A stretch of DNA of 64,000 bases from Gammaproteobacteria bacterium. GTDB taxonomy: Bacteria; Pseudomonadota; Gammaproteobacteria; Pseudomonadales; Azotimanducaceae_A. Under the pieces are notes generated by a model. The model made no database searches and was not told where the DNA came from. It saw only the letters and a list, made by a program, of their open reading frames with translations. The DNA is taken from assembly GCA_012960755.1 (NCBI GenBank), contig DUAT01000041.1, positions 278,784-342,783 of the forward strand. The letters are read 5' to 3'. The position numbers were made by a program, and so were the translations under genes. The first letter of the stretch is position 1. The number at the start of each line of letters is the position of its first letter. This document shows, one piece after another, positions 1-9,290 of the stretch.

Positions 1-247
1 AACTATTCAGACTAAAGGTAACCTATCCCAGGCTTCAAGAAGTCTGGCACCACCGGGGCATAGTTTCCATGGCGTTGGTGATTTTGATGTGGGTAAGGTT
101 GGTTTTGGAAGAAAGAACTTCACCTCAGAATTTGCCCGAACCAAAGAATTCAGGAAACTGGTCGATCTTGGCTATGTGAATATGAGATATCCACAGAATA
201 ATCTGCTCGGCGTCCGTTACGAGCCCTGGCACATCAAAGTCGTATAG
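1..247 (+). CDS. M15-family D,D-carboxypeptidase-like metallopeptidase, C-terminal part
   Basis: Only the 3' end of this gene lies in the window; the first full codon is at base 2 and the TAG stop at 245-247. The visible 81 residues contain APPGHSFHG with a following Asp pair (GDFDV) and end in YEPWHIKVV. These match the zinc-binding and catalytic segments (SxH...D and EPWH) of VanY/endolysin-type M15 peptidases, which cleave D-Ala or L-Ala/D-Glu bonds in peptidoglycan. The spacing between the motif His and the second Asp is one residue shorter than in the textbook VanY motif, so the exact subfamily is uncertain. The next gene follows after about 150 bp on the same strand and has its own strong ribosome binding site. 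Confidence 0.75.
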   Translation, partial: TIQTKGNLSQASRSLAPPGHSFHGVGDFDVGKVGFGRKNFTSEFARTKEFRKLVDLGYVNMRYPQNNLLGVRYEPWHIKVV

Positions 248-399
248 CAAACTCTCGAGCCCCTGCCAGCACAAGCAGCCTGCCAGGTCGCTTTTCCCCT
301 GTTAATTCTGATTCCCCTGCCTGCCTTGTCACAAGAATCTGTTAAGGTTGCCTCGTTAATCTCAATCAGCGAAGATGCCCGGGAAAAAGGAGAAAAAAC

Positions 400-1134
400 A
401 TGAATGAAACCAAATGGTGGTCAAAGCTGTTTATTTTCAGCGCAGGCATTTGTCTGTTCCTGCTGGTGGCAGGACCGCTGGGATACAAGTTTGGCATTTC
501 AGACCTGTTACCTTCACTGGTTACGCTGTTGGTAGCCCTGGTCGGGGCAGTCATAGTTGTTGCCGGGTCGTTGATCATGTTGGTCGTTGCGAACAAAAAT
601 GGTCTGGTAAAAGATCGCAACCTTTTAGTAGCTGCAGTTGTTATCAGCATCATTCCGGTGGTCATCATGGCGCCGCAAATAGGTACTGCGCGTTCGGTTC
701 CGCTGATACATGATGTGAGCACCGATACTAATGAGCCACCCGAGTTCGTTATGATTGCGGCCCTTCGCGAAAATGCACCCAATAGTCTGGTTTACGAATT
801 CGAAGGATCTGCTTCAAAACTGGCAGAGATGCAATCGGCTGCATATCCTGATGTGAAGACACTAATGTCAAAACTGCCTGTCGAAGAGGCTGTTGAGCGG
901 GCTGTGTCCCTGCTGGTGGAACAAGGATTGGAATTGATAAGCGTCGACAAAGATAGAGGAATAGTCGAGGCGACGGCAACGACTTTCTGGTTCGGTTTTA
1001 AGGACGACGTTGTCGTAAGAGTAAGGCCGGATAGTACCGGTTCCAGAATTGACGTACGTTCGATATCCCGTGTGGGACAGAGTGATGTTGGCGTCAACGC
1101 AGCGAGAATTCTAAAATTTACAAATGCGTTTTAG
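400..1134 (+). CDS. DUF1499 family membrane protein
   Basis: A 244-residue protein with three hydrophobic segments in the first half (roughly residues 9-28, 38-63 and 74-92), followed by a soluble C-terminal domain of about 130 residues. That domain carries DUF1499 hallmarks: a PLIHDVSTD motif followed by PPEF, then the block FGFKDDVVVRV, RIDVRSISRVGQSD and GVNAARI. The family is widespread in proteobacteria and has no established biochemical role; the soluble part probably faces the periplasm (inference). The ATG at 400 is preceded by AAGGAG at good spacing. It converges on gatB with only 33 bp between. Confidence 0.8.
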   Translation: MNETKWWSKLFIFSAGICLFLLVAGPLGYKFGISDLLPSLVTLLVALVGAVIVVAGSLIMLVVANKNGLVKDRNLLVAAVVISIIPVVIMAPQIGTARSVPLIHDVSTDTNEPPEFVMIAALRENAPNSLVYEFEGSASKLAEMQSAAYPDVKTLMSKLPVEEAVERAVSLLVEQGLELISVDKDRGIVEATATTFWFGFKDDVVVRVRPDSTGSRIDVRSISRVGQSDVGVNAARILKFTNAF

Positions 1135-1167
1135 TCCGGATTTCTAAAGGCAACCGGCTTTTTAGTA

Positions 1168-2616
1168 CTATTTCTGGCCTAACCTGGCTTGCAGAAGCTC
1201 GTTCACCTGTTGGGGATTTGCCTTGCCCTGGGTTTCTTTCATAACCTGGCCGACAAAAAAACCCATGAGTTTGGTTTTACCAGCCCTGAACTGTTCCACC
1301 TGTTTTGGGTTTTTTTCGAGTACGGTTTCAATAAGCGGTGCAAGTTCAGAGGTCTCGGAAACCTGAAGCAAACCGTGTTCCTCGATATAGGCCTGAGGAT
1401 CACCCGCATTTCCCTGCCATAGAGCTTCAAAGACTGTTTTTGCAATCTTCCCCGAAATCGAACCATCCCTGATTCGGGCCACCAGGTAACCCAGGTCATT
1501 GGCATTCACTGGTGACTGGACTATTTCAATCTGGTCGCGGTTCAACTGTGCGAGTAGCTCGACCCGAACCCAGTTGGCAGAAATTTTTGCATCACCCCCC
1601 ACTTTTACAACCTGCTCAAAGTAGTCAGCTAATTCACCGCTGGCAACCAGGGACCTCGCATCCGCCTGGGATAACTGATACTCGGCTATAAACCTCTGCT
1701 CTTTCGCCCTGGGTAATTCTGGCATCTGCTGCCGGATTTGCTCGATATAGGCTTTGTCAATCTCCACAGGCAACAGATCCGGCTCCGGGAAATACCGGTA
1801 GTCCATGGATGTCTCCTTACTGCGCATCGGCCGGGTTTCGTCCTTGTCAGGATCGTATAACAAGGTCTCCTGGATGACTGTCCCGCCTGATTCCAGTATG
1901 TCAATTTGCCGGTCGATTTCGTACTCGATCGCCCGCTCCAGGAAGCGGAACGAGTTTACGTTCTTTGTTTCCGTTCTTGTTCCCAACTCAGGGTCACTAA
2001 ATTTTCTAACGGACACGTTGGCATCACAGCGTAACGATCCTTGTGACATTTTTCCGTCTGAAACATTCAGGTATGTCACGAGCTGGTGGATGTACCTGGC
2101 ATAGGCGACAGCCTCTTCAGATGACCGCAGCTCTGGCTCCGAGACTATTTCCAACAGTGGAGTCCCGGCGCGGTTGAGATCGATCCCACTCTGGCCTTGA
2201 TAATCTTCGTGTAACGATTTCCCCGCATCTTCTTCAAGGTGAGCCCTGGTGACGTTAATTGTTTTTGTTTCGCCATTGGCAAGGCTGATTTCGACACTGC
2301 CAAACTCCACGATTGGGTAATTTAGCTGAGTGATCTGGTAGCCTTTCGGTGAATCGGGATAGAAGTAGTTCTTTCGATCGAATACGGATCGCAGGTTAAT
2401 CGTGGAGCCAATTCCCAGTCCGAAGGTGACGGCTTTGCGATAAACCTCTTCGTTAACTACCGGTAGTACACCCGGCATTCCCAGGTCGATTGCGTTTGCC
2501 TGGGTGTTGGGTGCCGCGCCAAACTTTGTGCTCGAGCCGGAGAAAATTTTCGATTGGGTGAGTAACTGGACATGTATCTCCAGGCCTATGACTACTTCCC
2601 AGTCTGCGCGACTCAT
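1168..2616 (-). CDS. gatB: Aspartyl/glutamyl-tRNA amidotransferase subunit B
   Basis: GatB is the tRNA-binding and kinase subunit of GatCAB, which turns misacylated Glu-tRNA(Gln) and/or Asp-tRNA(Asn) into the correct amide form. The 482 residues are full length. The N-terminus carries the cradle-domain signature [19 protein letters not shown], with further conserved [19 protein letters not shown] and SLRCDANVS; the C-terminal part (from about residue 330) is the helical YqeY-like tRNA-binding tail. Its ATG overlaps the gatA stop by 4 bp (ATGA), so the two are probably translationally coupled. The operon reads gatC-gatA-gatB. Confidence 0.97.
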   Translation of the reverse strand: MSRADWEVVIGLEIHVQLLTQSKIFSGSSTKFGAAPNTQANAIDLGMPGVLPVVNEEVYRKAVTFGLGIGSTINLRSVFDRKNYFYPDSPKGYQITQLNYPIVEFGSVEISLANGETKTINVTRAHLEEDAGKSLHEDYQGQSGIDLNRAGTPLLEIVSEPELRSSEEAVAYARYIHQLVTYLNVSDGKMSQGSLRCDANVSVRKFSDPELGTRTETKNVNSFRFLERAIEYEIDRQIDILESGGTVIQETLLYDPDKDETRPMRSKETSMDYRYFPEPDLLPVEIDKAYIEQIRQQMPELPRAKEQRFIAEYQLSQADARSLVASGELADYFEQVVKVGGDAKISANWVRVELLAQLNRDQIEIVQSPVNANDLGYLVARIRDGSISGKIAKTVFEALWQGNAGDPQAYIEEHGLLQVSETSELAPLIETVLEKNPKQVEQFRAGKTKLMGFFVGQVMKETQGKANPQQVNELLQARLGQK

Positions 2617-4073
2617 TGTGACTTCTCTGCCGGGATTTGTTTGTGCCAGTTGGTTTCGAGTTGAAACTGGTGTGCCAGATTCAGGATTCGAGCCTCATCA
2701 AGGTAGTTGCCAATAATCTGCATGCCAAAAGGAAGCCCTTGTGTGAATCCAACGGGAAATGAACCGGCGGGCAATCCCGCCAGGTTGCTGGTAATGGTAT
2801 AGATGTCTTGCAGGTACATGGAAATCTGATCGGCGCTTTTCTCGCCAATTTTGAATGCGGTCGACGGCGTTGTCGGTCCGATAATCAGGTCCACCTGCTT
2901 GAAGGCTTCCATAAAATCATTCTTGATTAATCTCCTGATCTGCTGGGCTTTGCGGTAGTAGGCTTCATAGTATCCGGCTGATAATGCAAAACAGCCAACC
3001 ATGATTCGCTGTTTGACCTCTTTGCCGAGTCCTTCGCTTCTGCTGCGCTTGTATAAATCCTCGATATCCCGGGGTGTATCGCACCGATAACCAAACCTGA
3101 CACCATCGTATCGGGACAGATTTGCTGAGGCTTCAGCCGGAGCAATCACATAGTAGGCCGGGATTGCATGTTTACTTGAGGGCAAGCTAATGTCTGACAG
3201 AACTGCTCCCCTTGATTCAAAGAACTTGCAGGCTACCTGAATTGCAGACTCAATCGCCGGATTTAGTCCGGCTTCGAAGTACTCCCTGCAGATTCCGATG
3301 CGCAGGCCTTCGATGGAATCATTCAAACTGGCTGTGTAATCGGGTACAGGCTCTTCCAGACTGGTGGAATCCCTTGGATCGAATCCTGCCATGGCATTGA
3401 GTAAAAGCGCCACGTCTTCGGCACTTTTTGCCAGTGGCCCGGCCTGGTCAAGGCTTGAGGCGTAAGCGATCATACCCCAACGGGAAATCCGTCCGTAAGT
3501 TGGTTTAAGACCAGTGATACCACACATCGAAGCCGGTTGGCGAATAGAGCCACCTGTGTCTGTACCGGTTGCGGCGACACATAACCTGGCCGCAACAGCC
3601 GCCGCCGAACCCCCCGAGGATCCACCCGGTACCGAATCTTTGTCCCAGGGGTTTTTTACCGGGCCGTAGTAGCTGTTCTCGTTGGATGAACCCATCGCGA
3701 ATTCATCCATGTTTGTCTTGCCGAGAATGATCGCGCCCGCATCGTTAAGTTTCTCTACAACCGTTGCATTGTAGGGGGCAGTGAAATTATCCAGCATGTG
3801 CGAGCCAGCCGATGTTTTTATGCCTTCGGTGCAGAATATATCCTTGTGCGCAATGGGAATTCCCGCCAGGGGCGCGACGTTACCTTGCAATCGTGCTTTG
3901 TCTAACTTATTCGCCCGGGAAAGAGCCTGATCGGCTGCTGTGGTGATAAATGCATTTATCTCACCATTGCAATCATGCAGTCGTCGCAGGTAGTGGTTTA
4001 CCAACTCCACACAGGAATACTGCTTCTCGTTGAGTGCATTGAGTATCTCGGTGATGGTTTGCTCATGGATCAT
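2613..4073 (-). CDS. gatA: Aspartyl/glutamyl-tRNA amidotransferase subunit A
   Basis: GatA is the glutaminase of GatCAB; it releases ammonia from glutamine and channels it to GatB. The 486-residue protein is an amidase-signature enzyme. The Ser-cisSer-Lys triad is visible as the Lys in [12 protein letters not shown], the Ser of [12 protein letters not shown] and the Ser of [13 protein letters not shown]. Length is typical. The start ATG overlaps the last base of gatC and the stop overlaps gatB by 4 bp. Together with gatC and gatB this implies that the organism makes at least one of Gln-tRNA or Asn-tRNA by transamidation; which one cannot be told from this window. Confidence 0.97.
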   Translation of the reverse strand: MIHEQTITEILNALNEKQYSCVELVNHYLRRLHDCNGEINAFITTAADQALSRANKLDKARLQGNVAPLAGIPIAHKDIFCTEGIKTSAGSHMLDNFTAPYNATVVEKLNDAGAIILGKTNMDEFAMGSSNENSYYGPVKNPWDKDSVPGGSSGGSAAAVAARLCVAATGTDTGGSIRQPASMCGITGLKPTYGRISRWGMIAYASSLDQAGPLAKSAEDVALLLNAMAGFDPRDSTSLEEPVPDYTASLNDSIEGLRIGICREYFEAGLNPAIESAIQVACKFFESRGAVLSDISLPSSKHAIPAYYVIAPAEASANLSRYDGVRFGYRCDTPRDIEDLYKRSRSEGLGKEVKQRIMVGCFALSAGYYEAYYRKAQQIRRLIKNDFMEAFKQVDLIIGPTTPSTAFKIGEKSADQISMYLQDIYTITSNLAGLPAGSFPVGFTQGLPFGMQIIGNYLDEARILNLAHQFQLETNWHKQIPAEKSQ

Positions 4074-4360
4074 TACTCCACCACCCTGGGTACCAGATAC
4101 AGGCCATGTAAGGTCTCTGGTGCGAATTCCTGCAACTGGTCCCGTTGATTTACCTCGCTGACCTTGTCAGCCCGAAGTCTCTGTACCCCATCCAAAGGAT
4201 TGGACATGGGCTCTACACCGTCGGTATCAACAGATTGCATCTCTTCAACCAGGTCGAGTATGTTGCTGAGACTATCTACATATTCCTGCATATGCTCAGG
4301 AAGGATCTCGAGCTGGGCAAGTTCCGCTATGCTTAATACGACTTCTTCGTCAATAATCAT
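4073..4360 (-). CDS. gatC: Aspartyl/glutamyl-tRNA amidotransferase subunit C
   Basis: GatC is the small belt subunit that stabilises the GatA-GatB interface. With the ATG at 4360 the protein has 95 residues, the family norm, and shows [10 protein letters not shown] near the N-terminus, [19 protein letters not shown], then [10 protein letters not shown] and a C-terminal [10 protein letters not shown]. The frame stays open upstream to further ATGs at 4462 and 4474, which would add 34 to 38 residues not expected for GatC. The SD sequence of the 4360 start is weak, so the start is not certain. First gene of gatCAB, divergent from mreB. Confidence 0.88.
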   Translation of the reverse strand: MIIDEEVVLSIAELAQLEILPEHMQEYVDSLSNILDLVEEMQSVDTDGVEPMSNPLDGVQRLRADKVSEVNQRDQLQEFAPETLHGLYLVPRVVE

Positions 4361-4527
4361 GTTCAGTGCTTCGTACTGGTTCTGGTCAAAAGTAATGTGC
4401 GCCGAATCCTTTTGTGTCAGTGGAAATCTGTCGGCGTCGAATCCTAATGGGGTTTCATTCATTCTGCAATCCACCGGCGGATATTTTTTGCTACTGATGG
4501 CCGAAATAATTGCGGGATGCTAGATCT

Positions 4528-4544
4528 GACCCCAATATGGGGTC
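4528..4544. repeat. Perfect inverted repeat GACCCC-aatat-GGGGTC in the gatC/mreB divergent region
   Basis: Two perfect 6-bp arms (4528-4533 and 4539-4544) flank a 5-bp centre; the left arm sits in the context AGATCTGACCCC. It lies between the gatC start and the mreB start. It could be an operator, a small hairpin, or the tip of a REP-type element, since GGGGTCAGAT-like ends are frequent in REP sequences linked to RAYT transposases (from memory). No transposase is nearby. Confidence 0.5.
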
Positions 4545-4637
4545 TATTTCACATTTTCTGCATAAAGATGTCTTATAGTTTGTTTAATTTCAGACATAAA
4601 TGATAGAGTTACGAATGTTTTTGAATCTAAATAATAA

Positions 4638-5693
<1,056 letters not shown>

Positions 5694-5816
5694 ATTAAGT
5701 TAGTTCCTACCGCAAAAGTTATGTTTTTCGAACAAATCGTGAGGCTACTTTAAAATCCAACCAGGACAACTTACATTAAGTCACTGTTCTTAGAAGAGAC
5801 AACAATAGGGTACAAA

Positions 5817-6635
5817 ATGCTGGGGCTCAGCATCTTGTCCATCGGTCTCATGGTTGTTGATCACCTTTCCAATATACTCGACGATGCCCGTGCCGGTTTG
5901 TCGGTCCTGGTGACCCCGGTTGTCGTCATCGCAGACTACCCCAACAAGACCGCTGAAGTATTCCGGGAAGTATTTTCATCCCGAGAGGAAATGCAGACTC
6001 GAATCATCGACCTGGATCAGGAATTACTACTTCTGAAAGTTAAAACCCAGGAGATGGCTGCGTTGCGTGCCGAAAACAATCGTTTGCGGGATCTTTTGGG
6101 TTCGGCAGCAAAAATACAGGACAATGTGCTGGTTGGAGAGCTGATTGGGGTTGATCCTGATCCCAAAAGGCATGAAGTTGTCATCGACAAGGGGTTAAAC
6201 CACAATGTGTTCGTCGGTCAGCCCGTGCTTGATGCCCAGGGCCTAATGGGGCAGGTAATCGAAGTGAGTTTGTTTACCAGTCGGGTCCTGTTAATCAGTG
6301 ATGAATCACATTCAGTCCCGGTTCAGGTTGTTCGCAGTAATCTGAGACTGATTGCCAGGGGTACTGGAGTGTCTCATCAATTAGAGCTTAGGCATCTGCA
6401 GAACACCGCAGATATAAGACCAGGAGATTTTCTTGTGAGTTCAGGATTAGGTGATCGGTTTCCCATTGGCTACCCGGTGGGTACGGTTAATAAAGTGGAA
6501 CATGATCCAGGTAAACCTTTTGCCACAGCAACTGCCACGCCGAGTGCTCAGTTAAACCGGACGCGTCACGTGCTGTTGGTATTTAACGAAGAAAAACTTG
6601 ATACGATAGATGCTGGTGATGGCAGCAGTGGCTGA
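5817..6635 (+). CDS. mreC: Rod-shape-determining protein MreC
   Basis: MreC is a bitopic inner-membrane protein that links MreB to the periplasmic PBP2/RodA machinery. The 272 residues from ATG 5817 hold a transmembrane segment (about 3-20, LSILSIGLMVVDH), a coiled coil (about 55-90, ending AALRAENNRLRDLLG) and the paired beta-barrel core. The N-terminus is about 14 residues shorter than usual. The same frame is open back to 5754, and ATT at 5775, with AGGA 8 bases before it, would add IKSLFLEETTIGYK, which resembles the normal MreC N-terminus. The true start may therefore be 5775. The stop overlaps mreD. Confidence 0.93.
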   Translation: MLGLSILSIGLMVVDHLSNILDDARAGLSVLVTPVVVIADYPNKTAEVFREVFSSREEMQTRIIDLDQELLLLKVKTQEMAALRAENNRLRDLLGSAAKIQDNVLVGELIGVDPDPKRHEVVIDKGLNHNVFVGQPVLDAQGLMGQVIEVSLFTSRVLLISDESHSVPVQVVRSNLRLIARGTGVSHQLELRHLQNTADIRPGDFLVSSGLGDRFPIGYPVGTVNKVEHDPGKPFATATATPSAQLNRTRHVLLVFNEEKLDTIDAGDGSSG

Positions 6636-7128
6636 AATCAGAAGCAACGGTCTTTGGGTAATTGTCGCAAGTTTCATTATTGCGATGTTGTTTTCGGTTG
6701 TCGCACTGCCAGATTCTATCCCCTGGGAGCTGGGTTATTTACGACCTCAATGGGTAGTGCTGGTGTTGATCTACTGGATTATTGCGTTGCCTCATCGGAT
6801 TGGCATTGTTGTTGCGTGGTTGGTTGGTCTGTTGCTCGATGTTCTGTTGGGTAGTTTGTTGGGACAACATGGGATGGCTTTCATCGTTGTGGCCTATATT
6901 GCTTCCAGTTTGTACCAGAGACTGCGGATGTTTGCGGTTTGGCAACAGAGTTTGATTGTATTTGCGACGGTTGGGTTAAGTCAGATGATTAACTTCTGGG
7001 TCGAGAACCTTGCAGGGCTGTCCGAGTGGGATATGTGGTACCTGGTGTCAGCCTTTATCAGCGCCTTGTTGTGGCCCTGGGTTTTCATGGTTCTGCGGTA
7101 TTTAAGGCGAGTGTTTAACGTAACCTGA
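6610..7128 (+). CDS. mreD: Rod-shape-determining protein MreD
   Basis: MreD is the small polytopic membrane partner of MreC in the elongasome. The 172-residue protein is almost entirely hydrophobic, with about five or six predicted transmembrane helices and the family pattern SIPWELGYLRPQWVVLVLIYW followed by GLLLDVLLGSLLGQHG. It overlaps the end of mreC by 26 bp. A second in-frame ATG at 6619 is an alternative start. TTG of maf follows 10 bp after the stop, so all are probably on one transcript. Confidence 0.94.
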   Translation: MLVMAAVAEIRSNGLWVIVASFIIAMLFSVVALPDSIPWELGYLRPQWVVLVLIYWIIALPHRIGIVVAWLVGLLLDVLLGSLLGQHGMAFIVVAYIASSLYQRLRMFAVWQQSLIVFATVGLSQMINFWVENLAGLSEWDMWYLVSAFISALLWPWVFMVLRYLRRVFNVT

Positions 7129-7138
7129 AGGTGTTGGG

Positions 7139-7741
7139 TTGAGCGATCTAGTATTAGCATCGGGTTCACCGCGCAGGGCTGCACTGTTGCAGCAGCTGGG
7201 CTTGTCTTTCCTGGTGGTTATACCCGATGTCGATGAATCAAGGTTTCCGGGTGAATGTGCTGCAGAATACGTCGGGCGTATGTCCCGGTCCAAATTTGAA
7301 TATGTTCTGTCAGCCGCCAAACCTTCCCTGGATGATCAAAAGGTGATTATCTGCGCAGATACGGTGGTTGTCCTGGATGATGAGGTACTGGGGAAACCGC
7401 TGAACAGGGAAGATGGTATGGAGATGTTGCTGCGTCTGTCGGGGAGAAGCCATTTTGTGTTGACCGATGTAACAATTGGTAAAAAAAACGAACCGACGAG
7501 TACATTTTGTGTCGAAACTAAAGTGAAATTTCGTAAACTCACCTTAGAGGAGCGTCAGGATTATTGGGATTCAGGTGAACCGCAAGATAAGGCCGGTGGA
7601 TATGGTATACAGGGGCTGGGCGCGGTCTTCGTCGAAGAGATTTCCGGTAGCTATTCAAGTGTCGTTGGATTGCCGCTGATGGAAACAAGCAGGGCGTTGT
7701 TCGCATTTGGGATCCGAATTTTTCGTAGGCCCAGTGAATAG
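7139..7741 (+). CDS. maf: Maf/YhdE nucleoside-triphosphate pyrophosphatase
   Basis: Maf proteins hydrolyse dTTP/UTP or modified nucleotides to the monophosphate and are regarded as house-cleaning enzymes linked to septum control. The 200-residue protein begins with the signature LASGSPRRAALLQQLG and has PDVDE, the phosphate- and metal-binding ICADTVVVLDDEVLGKP and the late KAGGYGIQGLG motif. Position between mreD and rng matches E. coli yhdE, so dTTP/UTP specificity is likely (inference). The start is a TTG at 7139 with GAAGG 7 bases upstream. Confidence 0.93.
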   Translation: MSDLVLASGSPRRAALLQQLGLSFLVVIPDVDESRFPGECAAEYVGRMSRSKFEYVLSAAKPSLDDQKVIICADTVVVLDDEVLGKPLNREDGMEMLLRLSGRSHFVLTDVTIGKKNEPTSTFCVETKVKFRKLTLEERQDYWDSGEPQDKAGGYGIQGLGAVFVEEISGSYSSVVGLPLMETSRALFAFGIRIFRRPSE

Positions 7742-7800
7742 GCATATATGCGGGTAGAGCGCATGAACAGAAATTCAAATTGGACAGGATGTAATTCGAC

Positions 7801-9285
7801 ATGGCTGAAGAAATTATTATCAGTGTGTCACCCCACGAAACCCGGGTCGCCGTGGTTGAGCAGGGTTTACTACAGGAAATATTCATTGAGAGGTTGCATA
7901 CGCGTGGCACCGTAGGAAATATCATCAAGGGGAAAGTGGTTCGCATACTTCCAGGTATGCAGAGCGCCTTCGTCGATATAGGCCAACCTCGTGCGGCGTT
8001 TATGCACATTACGGATCTCGTTAATGGGCACGAGTTTGTACCGGGTGACAGCAACGAATCTCCGGAGTACCCCCCGATCAACCGGGTGCTGCACGATGGG
8101 CAGGAGTTACTTGTACAGGTCACCAAGGAGCCGATCAGCACCAAGGGAGCCCGAGCCTCCTCGAGCATCTCCCTGGCTTCCCGGTTTCTGGTTTACATGC
8201 CTGCCTCTGCCCACATTGGTGTATCCCAACGGATTGAAGATGAAGAAGAAAGACAGAGACTGAAACAGATTCTTGAGCAGATCCACCAGCCTGACCTGGG
8301 TGATGGTTTTATCGTCCGGACCGCTTCTGAGCGAGCCAGTGAAGAAGAAATTCTGCGAGATGCACGGCTGCTGAGGTCTCGATGGAAGTCGGTTAGTCTC
8401 GAATCAGAACGGGCCAGTTCGCCTTGCCTCATATATGAGGATCTGCCACTTCACCTGAGGGTGATGAGAGACATTATCAATACCCACACCACGAAAATCC
8501 TGGTGGACAACAAGACTATTTTTTCAGTGTTGGAACGATTCCTGCGAGACTTCATTCCAGAAAAAACCGCCTGCCTGGAACTGTCTTCCGAAGTCGTTCC
8601 ATTATTTGATGCACATAACCTCGAGGATCAAATCGAAACTGCGCTGGACCGGAAGGTCCCGTTGAAGTCTGGTGGTTACCTCATTATCGATCAGACAGAA
8701 GCGATGAATACCGTGGATGTGAATACGGGTGCATTCGTCGGTCGCAGGGATCTGGAAGATACTATTTACCGCACGAACCTCGAAGCGGCTGCTGCGATTC
8801 CGAGGCAACTGCGGCTGCGAAATATCGGCGGTATTGTCATTATTGATTTTATCGACATGGTGAATGAGGAACATAAACGACAGGTACTTCGAATGCTGGA
8901 AAAGGGCCAGCAAACAGATCGCGTGAAGTGGTCTATCACAGAAATATCCGATCTTGGGCTGGTCGAGATGACTCGCAAGAGGACACACGAAAGCCTGATG
9001 AAGATGATGTGTGAACCGTGCCCCTACTGTACGGGCAAAGGCTTCATCAAAACAGCTGAGTCCGTATGTCTCGAGATTTTTCGGGATATTCAGCGCCGCG
9101 CCCTGGATTTCAGGGACAAGGATTGTTTGATAATGGCAGCACAACCGGTTATAGACCGATTGTTGGATGAGGATGCTGCTTGTGTTGCTGAGCTTTCCAG
9201 GGCGCTCAATTCAAAACTTCGATTCCAGGTGGAAGCGAGCTATACCCAGGAACAATTTGATGTTGTCCTGACAATGTCTGGCTGA
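7801..9285 (+). CDS. rng: Ribonuclease G
   Basis: RNase G is an endoribonuclease of the RNase E/G family that matures the 5' end of 16S rRNA and cuts some mRNAs. The 494 residues give the short RNase G form without the RNase E degradosome tail. An S1 RNA-binding domain is seen at about residues 38-120 (IIKGKVVRILPGMQSAFVDIG), the catalytic DNase-I-like core around 280-350 (VDVNTGAFVG, IDFIDM), and a Zn-link CEPCPYCTGKG near 402 for dimerisation. Fifth gene of the mre run, as in E. coli and Pseudomonas. Confidence 0.96.
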   Translation: MAEEIIISVSPHETRVAVVEQGLLQEIFIERLHTRGTVGNIIKGKVVRILPGMQSAFVDIGQPRAAFMHITDLVNGHEFVPGDSNESPEYPPINRVLHDGQELLVQVTKEPISTKGARASSSISLASRFLVYMPASAHIGVSQRIEDEEERQRLKQILEQIHQPDLGDGFIVRTASERASEEEILRDARLLRSRWKSVSLESERASSPCLIYEDLPLHLRVMRDIINTHTTKILVDNKTIFSVLERFLRDFIPEKTACLELSSEVVPLFDAHNLEDQIETALDRKVPLKSGGYLIIDQTEAMNTVDVNTGAFVGRRDLEDTIYRTNLEAAAAIPRQLRLRNIGGIVIIDFIDMVNEEHKRQVLRMLEKGQQTDRVKWSITEISDLGLVEMTRKRTHESLMKMMCEPCPYCTGKGFIKTAESVCLEIFRDIQRRALDFRDKDCLIMAAQPVIDRLLDEDAACVAELSRALNSKLRFQVEASYTQEQFDVVLTMSG

Positions 9286-9290
9286 TAGAA

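Noticed and set aside
366..782. 138-codon minus-strand frame opposite the DUF1499 gene
   Set aside because: Antisense shadow of a gene with clear family motifs and a strong SD.
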